A DNA stretch of 64,000 nt from Paracoccus sp. DMF-8 (GCF_029309835.1 NZ_JARJHL010000014.1:1-64000), one strand, 5' to 3'; shown: positions 49,560 through 61,758, counted from the stretch's first letter. Translations and numbers: made by a program. The notes: generated by a model from the sequence alone, not told the origin.

Positions 49560-50930
49560 CTAGATCCGGTCGCCCAGCAGGAATTCGGCGGCTCGGTCCA
49601 GCCGGATATGAGGCGGGCCTTCGCCGGGGCGCAGGGTGTTCGGCGCGGGCGCGAAATCCATGATCGCGTAATCCGCATCCAGCCAGCCCGCCGCGCCCTG
49701 CCGGGCCAGGGCCAGCAGTTCCGCCGGGTTTTCGGGCAACTCGCCCGGATACAGCACCGCCTGCCGCCCATCCATCAGGGTGCCGCGCACGGCGGGCAGG
49801 TCATGGCCGTCGCGGCTGATGATTTCCTCGGTCGTGCTGCGCAGGGATGCGATCGACATCGCCGCGGTCCGGGCGCCGGAAAAATCGGCGCGGTCGCGGG
49901 CCTCGCGCAGCATGGCCGAGACGATATTGGTCAGGCGGGCGTGCTGGCTGTGGTGCAGGTCGTCGGCCTTGGTCGCGGCGAACAGGATGCGTTCGACCCG
50001 CCGCGTGCCCAGAAGCTGCGCCAGCCAGCCCGCGCGGCCGGGACGAAAGGCGGACAGGATGTCGGCCATCGACCGGCGCATGTCCTCGACCGCCTGCGGC
50101 CCGGCGTGGATCGCGCCCTGAACATCCATCAGCACCACCTGCCGGTCCAGCCTTGCGAAATGGTCGCGGAAGAACGGCCGCACGACGCGGGATTTATAGG
50201 CGGCGAAGCGGCGCGAGAATTCCTGCCAGAAGGCGCTGCCCTGAAAGCCCGCGGGCAGGGGGGCAAAGGTCAGGGCGGGCGAGCCCTCCATCTCTCCGGG
50301 CATGAGGAAACGGCCGGGGGTGCAGTCCGACCAGCCCGCCGCGCGGGATGCGCGCAGGTGGTCGGTATAGGCGCGGGCCAGATCCTGCGCGGCGGTTTCG
50401 CTGAAGGCGGCAGAGGGTCCGATACGGTGGACCAGCGACAGGAAGTCATCGGCCAGCGGGCGGTTTTCGATGCGGGTCAGGACCTCGTCCGACCATTGCG
50501 CATAGCTGCGATCCATCAGCCGCAGGTCCAGCAGCCATTCGCCGGGATAGTCGATGATATCGACATGCAGGACCTGCTGGCCGCGCATCCCGGCAATCAG
50601 CCCGCGCGGCTGGACGCGCAGCGACAGGCGCATTTCGCTGACATGGCGGGTGCCTTCGGGCCAATGCGGGTCGGGGCCGGTCATCGCGGCCAGATGGCGT
50701 TCAAAGTCAAAGCGCGGAATGGTGTCGTCGGGCTGCGGCTGCAGCCAGGCCGCCTTGATCGAGCCATCCGCCGCTGCGCGCAGCGCGTGCATCCGGCCCC
50801 GGTCCAGCAGATTGGCCACCAGCGAGGTGATGAACACCGTCTTGCCCGCGCGCGACAGCCCGGTCACGCCAAGCCGGATGACCGGATCGCTCAGACCCAG
50901 CCCCTGCATCAGATCGTCGGCAAAGCCCAT
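49560..50930 (-). CDS. ycjX: YcjX-family GTP-binding protein
   Basis: 456 residues. P-loop GVTGLSRAGKTVFITSL at about residues 20-36; a DIIDYPGEWLLDL segment serves as the Walker B/switch region (about residue 125), and ILFAATKADDLHH gives the TKAD nucleotide-specificity motif. Ala and dynamin-like helical regions follow. Function in vivo is unclear; it is induced with stress regulons in other bacteria and always sits before ycjF, as here. The frame is intact. Confidence 0.93.
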   Translation of the reverse strand: MGFADDLMQGLGLSDPVIRLGVTGLSRAGKTVFITSLVANLLDRGRMHALRAAADGSIKAAWLQPQPDDTIPRFDFERHLAAMTGPDPHWPEGTRHVSEMRLSLRVQPRGLIAGMRGQQVLHVDIIDYPGEWLLDLRLMDRSYAQWSDEVLTRIENRPLADDFLSLVHRIGPSAAFSETAAQDLARAYTDHLRASRAAGWSDCTPGRFLMPGEMEGSPALTFAPLPAGFQGSAFWQEFSRRFAAYKSRVVRPFFRDHFARLDRQVVLMDVQGAIHAGPQAVEDMRRSMADILSAFRPGRAGWLAQLLGTRRVERILFAATKADDLHHSQHARLTNIVSAMLREARDRADFSGARTAAMSIASLRSTTEEIISRDGHDLPAVRGTLMDGRQAVLYPGELPENPAELLALARQGAAGWLDADYAIMDFAPAPNTLRPGEGPPHIRLDRAAEFLLGDRI

Positions 50931-51011
50931 TCTGTCCCCGGTCCGCCTGTTCTTGAGCCTTCAAGATAGGCGGGCCGGGGCGCGACGTGTAGGGGCATGG
51001 TGCCCGCGCGG

Positions 51012-52519
<1,508 letters not shown>

Positions 52520-52710
52520 CTTGTTCACCCATTCACGACACGCCTGCATCTCTGTCGATCCCGGACCCCTTGCGCGTCAAGCGCGAAAGCCCGTGCGCGT
52601 CAAGCGCGAAAGCCGGGCCGCGATCTTTGCCGTTGCGCTTTCCCCATTGCACTTTCCGGGGCGCAGGCGCAGGTTTCGCGCCGTTCTGATGTCAACCGGA
52701 GTCGACAGCC

Positions 52711-53916
52711 ATGCAATGGACGGATGTCCTGGCCACGCGCAACACGAGGATGAAGGCCTCGGAAATCCGAGAGCTGCTGAAGCTGCTGGATCAGCCCGAC
52801 ATCATTTCATTCGCGGGCGGCATTCCCGACCCGAACCTGTTTCCCGCCGATGCCTTTGCGCAGGCATTCCAGCAGGCGATGGAGCCGGGCAATGCCTCGG
52901 TCGCGCTGCAATATTCGGCGTCCGAAGGCTATCGCCCCCTGGCGCGGACTGGGCTGGTCGGGCAGATGGCCGCGATCGGCATTCCCTGCGATGCGGACAA
53001 TATCCTGATCACCTCTGGGCGCAGCAGGCGCTGGATTATCTGGGCAAGCTCTTGCTGTCGCCGGGCGATACCGCGATGGTCGGCTGGCCGACCTATCTGG
53101 GCGCGCTTGGCGCCTTCAACGCCTATGAGCCGCGCTATATCCGGCTGGACCCGTTTTCCAACGCCGATCCCGCCGCCCTGCAGGCCGAGGCGCGGGAGGC
53201 AGGCGGCGCGGTCAAATTCGCCTATCTTTCTGCCGATTTCGCCAACCCCACGGGCGAGACGGTCACGCTGAAGGGCCGCCATGCCCTGCTGGATCAGGCC
53301 GAAGCGCTGAACATCGCCGTGATCGAGGATGCCGCCTATCAGTCCTCGCGCTTCGACGGCGAGGCGGGTGCTGCCCCGATCCTTGCGCTGGAAATCGCGC
53401 GCAAGGGCGATATCGAACAGTGCCGCACGATCTATTGCGGCTCGTTTTCCAAGACGCTGGCGCTGGTCTGCGCGTGGCTGGGTGGTCGCGCCCAGGAGCA
53501 TCGGGCGGCTGGTCCTGATGAAGCAGGCCGCCGACCTGCATTCCCCGACGCTCAGCCAGATGGCGACGAATATCGTCGCGCGCGCCTGTTTCGACGACCA
53601 TGTGGCGCGGATCAGATCGGCCCATCAGCACCGCCGCGACCGCATGCTGGCGGCGCTGGACCGCGAGATGCCCGCAGGCGTGACCTCGACCTGCCCTGGA
53701 AGGCGGCATGTCTATCTGGCTGACCCTGCCCCAAGACATCGACGGCGCCGAATTCCTGGCCCGCGCCATCGCCGAACAGCGCGTGGCCTTTGTGCCGGCG
53801 GGGCCTTCTACGCCGATGGCAGCAACCGCAACACTGGCGCGGCTCAGCTATTCCTGCGCGACGATGACCAGATCGACCAAGGCATCGCCCGCATCGGCAC
53901 GCTGCTGCGCGGCTGA
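52711..53916 (+). CDS. PLP-dependent aminotransferase (2-aminoadipate/LysN-like), frameshifted
   Basis: About 400 residues, fold type I class I/II. Start ATG at 52711 (MQWTDVLATRNTRMKASEIREL). Motifs across frames: PDIISFAGGIPDPNLFP, LQYSASEGYRPL, AQQALDYLGKLLLSPGD, ADFANPTGETVTL (ANPTG), AVIEDAAYQSSRF, and PLP-lysine YCGSFSKTL. C-terminal ends LFLRDDDQIDQGIARIG. At least five breaks (near 52948, 53020, 53490, 53700, 53800). Family members convert 2-aminoadipate, aromatic or branched amino acids; substrate unclear. Confidence 0.85.
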
Positions 53917-54117
53917 CCGGATCAGCAGCTAGTACATGCGGGCTGGCGGCTGTCGTCCGCCTCGCTCCAAGCCTCCGGGGTGTGGTCAGGCTGTCGCTAC
54001 CTTCAGCGCCCTGAATGAGTGTTCTCTGCTTGTGGCGGGGGAAATGGCATCCTCTTTCCAGCTTGCGCAGAAATTCTGGCGGCGCTGCAGACTTCGCGGA
54101 CCTGCCATATGCCCGCA

Positions 54118-56569
54118 TGATGACGCCCTGCCCATCGACGCCGTGCTGCCCGACCTGCATCGCTGCGCTGGTCGGCGCATGGCCGCGCCGTGCTGGTGGC
54201 GCCGCCGGGGGCGGGCAAGACGACGCGGGTGCCCCTGGCGCTGCTGCCCGGCATCCCCGGTCGCATCCTGATGCTGGAACCCCGCCGCCTGGCCGCCCGC
54301 GCAGCAGCGCCGCAGCGGCTGGCCGAGACAGCCTGGGCGAAGCCGCTGGGCCAGCCGCGTCGGCTACCGCATGCGCGGCGAAAGTCGGTGCCCGGCACAC
54401 GCATCGAGGTGGTGACCGAACGGCATCCTGACCCGGATGCTCCAATCCGGACCCGCGCGCTCGACGGCATCGGCTGCGTGATCTTCGACGAATTCCACGA
54501 ACGCAGCCTGAACGCCGATCTGGGCGCTGGCCCTTGCTGTGGAGGCGCGGGGCGCGCTGCGTCCCGATCCTGCGGCTGCGTGGTCATGTCGGCGACGCTG
54601 GACGCCGAGCCTGTCGCGGCGCTGCTGGACGGCGCGCCGCTGATCACGCGGTCCGACGGGCCGCGCCTTTCCGGTCGAGACCCGCTGGCTGGACCGCCCG
54701 CTGCCCGCCGGCGCCGCATCTAGATCCCGAGGCCGTCGCGTCTGGTCGCTCAGGCCGAGGCCGCGAAACCCGGCGAACAGGGCGGCACGATCCTCGCCTT
54801 TCTGCCCGGCGAGGGCGAGATCCGCCGCCGTGCTGCCCAGCTGTCCGATCTGCTCCGGCCGAGGTCCTGCCGCTGTATCGGCGCGCATGGAATTCAAGCG
54901 CCCAGCAGCGCGGCGCTGTCCCCGCCCGGCGCCGGTCCGGCGGATCGTGCTGGCGACAGCCATCGCCGAAACCTCGCTGACCATTCCCGGTGTCACAGGT
55001 GGTGGTCGATGCCGGCCGGGCGCGGCGGGCGCGCTTCGACCCCGGCTCGGGCATGTCGCGGCTGGTCACCGAGCGCGTCAGCCGGGCCGAGGCCGAACAG
55101 CGCCGGGGCCGCGCCGGGCGGGTGGCGCCGGGCATCTGCTACCGCCTGTGGGCGCGGGCCGAGGAAGGCGCGCTGCCGGCCTTTGCGCCCCCGGAAATCG
55201 CGGTGGCCGATCTGGCCGGGCTGGCGCTGGAACTGGCGGTCATGGGGCGCGGACGGCGCCGATCTGGCCTTTCTGACCCCGCCGCCGAGGCCGCCGCCAT
55301 GACCGAGGCGCGGGCGCCTGCTGCGCGATCTGGGCGCGCTGGACGCGCGCGGGGCGGATCACCGACGCACGGGCAGGCCGCTGGCCGCGCTGCCGCTGCA
55401 TCCGCGGCTTGGCGCATATGCTGGTCCACGGCGGGCCGCGGCGCCGCCGATCTGGCCGCGCTCGGCGGAACGCGATCCGTTGAAAGGTGCGGGCGACGGA
55501 CCTGAACCTGCGCCTGCAGGCCCTGCGCAACCATCCGGCGCCGCACTCCGCATGGTCAACCGCGCCACCATCCAGCGCATCCGCGACGATGGCCGCGCGG
55601 CTGCGCAGGCTGGCGCCAGAAGCGGCCGCGATGTCGCCCGGTGCCATGGCCGCGCTGGCCTATCCCGACCGCATCGGGCTGCGGCGCAAGGGCGATGAAG
55701 CGCGTTACGTTCTGTCGGGCGGCAAGGGCGCCCGTGCTGGCCGCCGATGACGCCCGGCCGCGCAGCGCTGATCGTCGCGACCGATCTGGACGGCGACACG
55801 CGCGAGGCGCGGATCCGAATGGCGGTCGCGCCGGACGAAACCGATCTGCGCGCGCTTTACGCCGATCGCATCCGGCCGGTCGAAACTGTCGCATGGTCGC
55901 GCCGCGAGGGCCGCATTCTGGCGCGGTTGCAGGAACAGGCTGGGCGCGCTGATCCCGTCGGATCGGGCGCTGGAAACGCCCTCGGCGGATGCAATGGCGC
56001 TGGCCGCGCTGGAGGGGTTGCGGATCGAGGGGCTGCCATGGACCCCACCGGCCGCGCGTCTGCGGGCGCGGATGGCGCTGTTGCCGGATCTGGGGCCGGT
56101 CGATGACGGCAGCCTGCTGGCGGATGGCGACTGGCTGCTGCCTTGCCTGGGCAAGGCGCGCACGCGGGCCGATCTGCGCGGGCTGGACCTGACCGAGGCG
56201 CGCGCGCCCGCGCCGGCCATGACGGGATGCGGGCCGGCTGGATCAGGCCGCGCCGGGGCATTCGCGAAACACCCCTGGGTCGGCGGGTCGCGATCGATTA
56301 CGACGCAGAGGGCCCGGGGATCGAGCTGCCGCCTGCAGGAACTGTTCGGCGTGACGCGGCATCCGATGGTCGGGAACCGCCCCTTGCGTATCACCATGCT
56401 GTCGCCGGGGGCCAAGCCGATTGCCGTGACGACGGACCTGCCCGGTTTCTGGGCCGGTGGCTACGCGGATGCGCGGCGCGACATGCGCGGCCGCTATCCC
56501 CGCCACCCCTGGCCCGAAGACCCGACCGAGGCCGACCCGACCCTGCGCGCCAAGCCCCGGGGAACGTGA
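54118..56569 (+). CDS. hrpB: ATP-dependent helicase HrpB, heavily frameshifted
   Basis: About 815 residues, DEAH-box helicase of unknown cellular RNA/DNA role. Scattered over frames but in order: LPIDAVLPDLH, Walker A LVAPPGAGKTTRVPLALL, LEPRRLAARAAA, DEAH-equivalent VIFDEFHERSLNADL, VVMSATLDAEPVAALL, LAFLPGEGEIRRRAAQL, ATAIAETSLTIPGV, VTERVSRAEAEQRRGRAGR (motif VI), then the HrpB C-terminal domain with GVTRHPMVGNRPLRI and PITVTTDLPGFW-like AVTTDLPGFWAGGY ending HPWPEDPTEADPTLRAKPRG. More than twelve breaks are needed. The start is not certain because the first codons are also shifted. Confidence 0.88.
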
Positions 56570-56606
56570 ACGGGCTTGGAACGCGAACGGCGCCAACGAA
56601 AGCGCC

Positions 56607-57178
56607 TCAGCCCGGCAGCTTGCGGACCCGGAAGGCCAGCACGATCAGCACGACCCCGATGGCCAGCGTGAACACGCCAAACAGCCATGTCAGGCCAAGG
56701 ATCCCCGCCGCCGGGCATAAAGGCCAGCAACCCGCCCCAGACCACCAGCAACGCCCCGCTGAGCCCCGGCGCCCATTCGCCCTCGACTTCATGGCGCAGG
56801 CGGATGGCGGCGATGATGCGCAACAGGCCCGCGACAATCGCCCATGCCGCGATCCAGAAGACAAAGGCCAGCGCCGTCGCCACGGGCCAGAAAAACGCCA
56901 TCAACCCGATGATGATCGACAGCGCGCCTTCGGCCAGCCGTAGATCTCATCCACTGACCGTCCGGACCCCTTGCGTGCGAGGTCACGGCGACGATGCTGA
57001 ACACCCCGTCAACCAGCGCGAATGCGCCAAAGGCGATCAGCAGCGCATAGGCGGTCAGCCCCGGCCACAGCAGCGCGATCAGGCCGAACAGAACCGCCGC
57101 GATCCCCCGGACCAGCAGCATCCACCAGCCGGCGCGCAAGACCGCAAGCCCGGTTTGGGAAAATTCCGAATGTTGCAT
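56607..57178 (-). CDS. HdeD-family membrane protein, two frame breaks
   Basis: About 190 residues with six predicted helices. Start MQHSEFSQTGLAVLRAGWWMLLVRGIAA (57178, AAGG before it), then GLIALLWPGLTAYAL and ALVDGVFSIVAV. After a break near 56940 the frame gives PVATALAFVFWIAAWAIVAG and GEWAPGLSGALLVVWG; after a second near 56715 it ends AIGVVLIVLAFRVRKLPG. HdeD is linked to acid resistance in E. coli, while this wider family is of unknown role. Confidence 0.82.
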
Positions 57179-57379
57179 GCGAATTGCCTTCCTTGTGAAA
57201 TATATCCGGTGCCCGGCAGATCGACCGGGGTTCCGGCACTCCGATGTTTGCGGCTGTGACGACCTTATGCAATGGGCGTGATGCCCGGGACCATACGCTC
57301 CCTTTGCTGGAAACGCAGGGTGCCCGGCGGCATCAATGGTCGTCGCCTGCATCGCAGCGGGGCAACCCGGCGCTTGGGG

Positions 57380-57872
57380 TCAGGGCTGCGGCGGCGGCAG
57401 GAAGGCCTGCACCGCGCTGCGCCGGATCAGCGGGAACAACAGGCGTTCCAGCGCCTTGGCCCCCGACCGCGACAGGCCCGGCATGGCGACGAACCGCGTC
57501 ACGCTGCCGCGTTCGCTTTCCGTTATCCAGACCTCGGTCGGCAGAACCATGAAGGTCGCGCCGGACAGGGCAGTTCTGTCACGCCTGTTCCGACGCGGGT
57601 GCTGCGCTGTATCCTGCTGGCCGAGGACAGCGCGCGGCGGTCCGTGACGGCGTAGCGCGCGGGGTGGCGCAGCCAGATCAGCAGACCCGCCATGATCGCC
57701 ACAAGCAGGGCGCTGCCCGGCACATAGAACAGTGCAGAGCGGCAGGTCCGGCCATATTCCAGCAGCCCGACGCCTTGCGCCGCCGCGAACAGGGAAACAG
57801 CCGTCATCGGGGCGAAAATCAGGGCCAGCAGGCCGGGCAGAAACGCGCGCTCTTGCCCCGAGCACAGCAGGA
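57380..57872 (-). CDS. Two-TM protein with AVT motif, copy B, frameshifted
   Basis: About 160 residues. The N-terminal part reads PGEILLCSGQERAFLPG, then two hydrophobic helices (ALIFAPMTAVSLFAAA and FYVPGSALLVAIMAGLLIWL), then RYAVTDRRAL, the strand motif of bacterial PH-like (YdbS/bPH) membrane proteins. A break near 57640 switches to a frame with FMVLPTEVWITES, RGSVTRFVAMPGLS and the end AFLPPPQP. It follows copy A directly on the same strand and resembles it in layout. Function unknown; start not determinable because the first bases are also out of frame. Confidence 0.55.
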
Positions 57873-57874
57873 TT

Positions 57875-58420
57875 TCACCGGGTCACAGGCGGGGCGACCA
57901 GAACGCGGCGCCCCGGCTGGCCGAGGATGCGGCAACCCTTTGGGCAGAACTGAGGGTAACTGTTCGACCATGGTGCCCAGAAGCGGCAGCAGAACGGCGC
58001 GCATATCGGCCGGTTTGACGCCCGCAGGGCGCGGCGATGATGGTCTTGCAAAAGATCACGCCCCGGCGCGACACCCGGTCGATGCGCGCGATGGGCAGGT
58101 CCAGACCCTTGCAGGTCCAGACCCTTGTTGTCGATGATGCGCTGGTTCGTGACCGCCCAGACCCGCCCGCGCTGCATCAGCCAATCAAGAGGCACGCTCA
58201 CCATGACGGCGATCAGAACAAGTGCGCCGCTGAACAACGCGTCGGCAAGCGGAGGCAGACCGAACCCCCGGACGGCTCCGACGATGCGCAACGTGACGAA
58301 CCCAAGCAGCCGCGACACCGGCACGACCACAAGCAGCAACCACAGGTGACGTTTCTTGAATTCGGTTTCGCGGGTCAGCAGGATCCGTTCGTGTGGGTTC
58401 AGCGGTGGCAGGGGCGCGCG
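57875..58420 (-). CDS. Two-TM protein with AVT motif, copy A, frameshifted
   Basis: About 180 residues. NPHERILLTRETEFKKRHLW, two hydrophobic helices (LLLVVVPVSRLLGF and GALVLIAVMVSVPLDWLM), then VWAVTNQRIIDNKGLDL, the hallmark of bacterial PH-domain-like membrane proteins. In a second frame: PIARIDRVSRRGVIFCKTIIA, and in a third MRAVLLPLLGTMVEQLPSV. Breaks lie near 58100 and 58020. The upstream frame is open without ATG, so the start (near 58420) is estimated. Copy B directly follows. Such proteins sit in the inner membrane; the role is unknown. Confidence 0.55.
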   Translation of the reverse strand, partial: RAPLPPLNPHERILLTRETEFKKRHLWLLLVVVPVSRLLGFVTLRIVGAVRGFGLPPLADALFSGALVLIAVMVSVPLDWLMQRGRVWAVTNQRIIDNKGLDLQGSGPAHRAHRPGVAPGRDLLQDHHRRALRASNRPICAPFCCRFWAPWSNSYPQFCPKGCRILGQPGRRVLVAPPVTR

Positions 58421-58606
58421 TGGTATGGCGTATCTGCCCTGCGATTGGGGCCGGGGTTGTGACGGGGGTGGGGGTTCAGATCGTCAGGCTGGCGAAATCG
58501 GGCTGGCGTCGGTTGATATGTCATCGTTGTTTCGGTGCCTGCAAGCCTTTTGCCACACCGGGCCGCCCTGAAAGCGCAGGTCCGAGCTGTCATTCGATCC
58601 GGATTG

Positions 58607-59505
58607 TCAGCCCAGCCTTTCGGGCAGCGTCAGCCTGCGCAGGATGTCGCTGGCCGGCATCGGGCGTTTGCCCTCGCGTTGGGCGGACAGGATTTCGACC
58701 GCGCCGGTGCCGCAGGCGATGGTGAAGCCGTCCAGCACCTGACCGGGGGCGCCCGTCCTCGCAACCACCTGAGAACGCAGCAGCTTCAGCTCTTCGCCGC
58801 CTGCCATGGTCCATGCCCCCGGAAAGGGCGACAGCCCGCGGATCTGACGGTCGATCTGTTCGGCGGGCAGGCGCCAGTCGATGCGGGCCTCGGCCTTGTC
58901 GATCTTGTGGGCATAGGTGACGCCGCTTTCCAGTTGCGGTACGGGCAGTTGCGTGGTCGGGCCGTCCAGCCGGTCCAGCACGCGCAGGATCAGATCGGCG
59001 CCCATTCCGGCCAGCCGGTCATGCAGATCGGCGGTGGTGTCCGTGGCACCGATGGGGGTGCGGCGTTCCGCCAGCACCGGGCCGGTGTCCAGACCCGCCT
59101 CCATCTGCATGATCGCGACGCCGGTTTCCGCATCGCCCGACAGATCGCGCGGTGATCGGCGCGGTCCGCGCGGCGCGCAGCAGGGATGTGGATGTTCAGG
59201 CAGCCAAGGCGCGGCGCGTCCAGAATGGCCTGCGGCAGGATCAGGCCGTAGGCCACGACGACCGCGACATCGGCATCCAGCGCCGCGAAATCGGCCTGAT
59301 CCTGCGCGGATGACAGCCGTTCGGGACAGCGCACGGGCAGGCCCAGTTCCTGCGCCAGTTTCTGCACGGGCGAGGGGCGGGGCCTTTGCCCGCGCCCCGC
59401 CGCGCGCGGGGGCTGGGAATAGACCGCGACGACATCGTGCCGCGCCGCAATCGCCCGCAGCGCATGGGTCGAGAATTCCGGCGTTCCCATGAAAATCACG
59501 CGCAT
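58607..59505 (-). CDS. fmt: Methionyl-tRNA formyltransferase, frame break
   Basis: About 300 residues. Formylates initiator Met-tRNA with 10-formyl-THF. Start [19 protein letters not shown] (59505); [14 protein letters not shown], then GCLNIHIP where the active-site SLLPRWRGAAPI block should be. That block is garbled (about 59145-59190) and the frame changes; it resumes [37 protein letters not shown] and the C-terminal RNA-binding domain to LPERLG. The damage falls exactly in the conserved formyl-transfer loop, and more than one base seems wrong there. Follows a PDF-like gene by nine bases. Confidence 0.93.
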
Positions 59506-59514
59506 ATCCGCCCT

Positions 59515-60015
59515 CTACGTCCTGTTCAGTTTCGCCGATTTCGCGACCAGCATCCTGCGGCGCAGCGGCGACAGGTGATCGACATAGGTCAGCCCGTTCA
59601 GATGGTCGATCTGATGCTGGACTGAGGTCGCCCAGAGACCGACGAAATCGCGATCCTCGACTTCGCCCTGATCGTTCAGGAAACGGACGGTCACGGCGCG
59701 GGGACGCTCGATCCGGGCAAAGACGCCGGGCAGGTTGGGGCTGGCCTCGTCATGGGCGCGCATCTGGGTGCTGGCGTGCAGAACCTCGGGGTTGGCCATG
59801 CGGATCCCTTGGCCGCGCCTGTCGGATGCATCGACGACCGCAAGACGCTGCATGATGCCGATCTGCGGCGCGGCCAGACCGACGCCGGGCATCGCATCCA
59901 TGGTCTGGATCATGTCGTCCCAGATCATCCGCACGGTCTCGGTGATCGCAGGCACGGTTTCCGCCGGGCGGTGCAGGCGCGGGTCGGAAAAGGGGATGAA
60001 GGCGCGGACGGTCAT
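59515..60015 (-). CDS. Peptide deformylase-like protein lacking catalytic residues
   Basis: 166 residues, PDF fold. Motif 1 GVGLAAPQIG (about 44-53) is kept. Motif 2, normally EGCLS with the metal-binding Cys, reads EASPNLPG (about 90-97) with no Cys. Motif 3, normally QHEIDHL, reads QHQIDHL (about 133-139), so the catalytic Glu is Gln. It should therefore not deformylate by the known mechanism. PDF-like proteins of this kind occur in rhizobia and Rhodobacteraceae with unknown function. Placed directly before fmt, with the normal def at 61759. The frame is intact. Confidence 0.9.
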   Translation of the reverse strand: MTVRAFIPFSDPRLHRPAETVPAITETVRMIWDDMIQTMDAMPGVGLAAPQIGIMQRLAVVDASDRRGQGIRMANPEVLHASTQMRAHDEASPNLPGVFARIERPRAVTVRFLNDQGEVEDRDFVGLWATSVQHQIDHLNGLTYVDHLSPLRRRMLVAKSAKLNRT

Positions 60016-60297
60016 GGGCTTTTCGGCACGGGTTTTGGCAATGGTGGCTTTGGCGCTGTCCTAGCACCGGATCGCGCCGAGGTGAAATGGCGATTGCCCT
60101 GTTGTCCGTAAGCGGGTGGCCCGCCAGGCTGGCGGATCGGTTTGCGCGCAGCCCCGGTCCCCATGGCGGTCATTGCGACGACGCGCTTGGCCTTGCGCCG
60201 CGCCATGGGGATGTCCGGCCAATCCTGCTCTGCCCTTTGCCCGTCTGCGGTAACATGATCGCCGGGCAGATAAATCCCCCTGCGCCATCGGCGCGGG

Positions 60298-61503
60298 TCA
60301 GTGCGCATGCCCGCCCCGGCCGGATACGGCGGGGGAAGCGACAGCGGGCGAAGCAACGGCGGGGGCGGCGACGGCGGCGGTGGCGACAAGGCACAGCACG
60401 ACGATCAGCGCGGAACGCAGCCCGTAATGTTCGCCGATGAAACCCAGAAGCGGCGGGCCGACCAGAAAGGCGATATAGCCCGCAATCGCCACGACCCGCA
60501 CCCGGCCCGCCGGGTTGGACCCGCTGTCGCCCGCTGCCGAGATCGCGACCGGAAAGCCAAGCGAGGCGCCCAGCCCCCACAGCACCACCGCCGAACCGGC
60601 CAGAATGGCGCTGCTGGAAAAGATCACCAGCGCGATGCCGGTCGCGCCCAGAACCGCGCAAGCCCGCATCACCCGCGCCCGCCCAAAGCGGCGCAGGAAC
60701 CAGCCGCCGCAAAAGCGGCCCAGGGTCATGGCGCTGGCAAAGGCCAGAAACACCAGCGACCCCGATGCCTGGCTGAACCCGTATTCATCGACCATCAGGA
60801 TCGGCAGCCAGTCATTCGCGGAACCTTCGGCCAGCGCCATGGCCAGCACGATCAGGCCGATCAGCAACAGCCTGCGGTCGCGCCACAGGCTGGCCATGGC
60901 CTCGGGCTGGTCGGAGTGGTGGGGCTTTTCCTGCCCGATCCCCTCGGGCAGATGGGGCAGATAGACCAGTATCAACGCGGCGCAGATCGCCGCGACCCCG
61001 CCAAGATGCCATGCGACGGGCACATGCAGCGCCGTCATGCCAAGCCCGGCCAGCGCCCCGCAGACCGTGCCGAAGCTGAAAAAACCGTGCAGCGAATGCA
61101 GGAAGGGGCGGCCCATCCGGCGCTCGACATCCGCGCCATCGACATTCAGCGCGATTTCCGCCGTGCCCGCGCCAAGGCCGAAGAACGCCAGCCCAAGCGC
61201 GACGATCCCTTGCGATCCCGCCGCCGCCCCCAGGCCGAGCGTCGCCATGGACAGGACGATCAGCGACAGCCCGTATTTCGTCGCGGGCCGCGCCCCGTGG
61301 CGCGCGACGATCGCCCCCGACAGCAGGACGCCCACCATCGACCCAAAGGACAGGCCCAGCAGGATCAACCCCATTTCCGCAATCGAGGCCTGCACGCTGT
61401 CGCGGATCGCGGGCGTCCGCGTCACCCATGACGCCAGCGCAAAGCCGGGCAGAAAGAAAAAGGCGATCAGCGCCAGCCTGCGGCGCGCCAGAGCGGTGTC
61501 CAT
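60298..61503 (-). CDS. MFS transporter (YbjJ/FucP-like)
   Basis: About 401 residues, twelve predicted helices. Start MDTALARRRLALIAFFFLPG at 61503 (the frame extends upstream without good signals). Pattern LPGFALASWVTRTPAIRDS, FLHSLHGFFSFGTVCGAL and SANDWLPILMVDEYGFS is typical of the small YbjJ-like MFS subgroup with unknown substrate. The C terminus has a repeated Ala-Val-Ala-Ser-Pro stretch and ends GRGGHAH. It separates def from the PDF-like gene and fmt. Confidence 0.88.
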   Translation of the reverse strand: MDTALARRRLALIAFFFLPGFALASWVTRTPAIRDSVQASIAEMGLILLGLSFGSMVGVLLSGAIVARHGARPATKYGLSLIVLSMATLGLGAAAGSQGIVALGLAFFGLGAGTAEIALNVDGADVERRMGRPFLHSLHGFFSFGTVCGALAGLGMTALHVPVAWHLGGVAAICAALILVYLPHLPEGIGQEKPHHSDQPEAMASLWRDRRLLLIGLIVLAMALAEGSANDWLPILMVDEYGFSQASGSLVFLAFASAMTLGRFCGGWFLRRFGRARVMRACAVLGATGIALVIFSSSAILAGSAVVLWGLGASLGFPVAISAAGDSGSNPAGRVRVVAIAGYIAFLVGPPLLGFIGEHYGLRSALIVVLCLVATAAVAAPAVASPAVASPAVSGRGGHAH

Positions 61504-61758
61504 TGTCACATCCAGAAACGAAAAGGGGCGTGGGCAGGGGCCTTGTCGCCGGACTATCCTGTCGCCAGCGACAAGCCAAGCCGCGCCGCCCCCCGCGCGC
61601 ATCACGGTGCCGGCAAAAGCGCCGCATGTTCAGAAGGGTCGGGGGCGGCGCGGGCAGGTTGGTGCCAATAGCGCCTGTGCTGCGGATCTTGTCCCGCTGA
61701 CGCGATGCGGCGCTTCCGGCTTTTGCGCCAATCGCTTTGGCGCGACGGTATGCGCGGC

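Noticed and set aside
53917..54117. A gene between the aminotransferase and hrpB
   Set aside because: Short frames on both strands have no recognisable motif or ribosome site; treated as intergenic.
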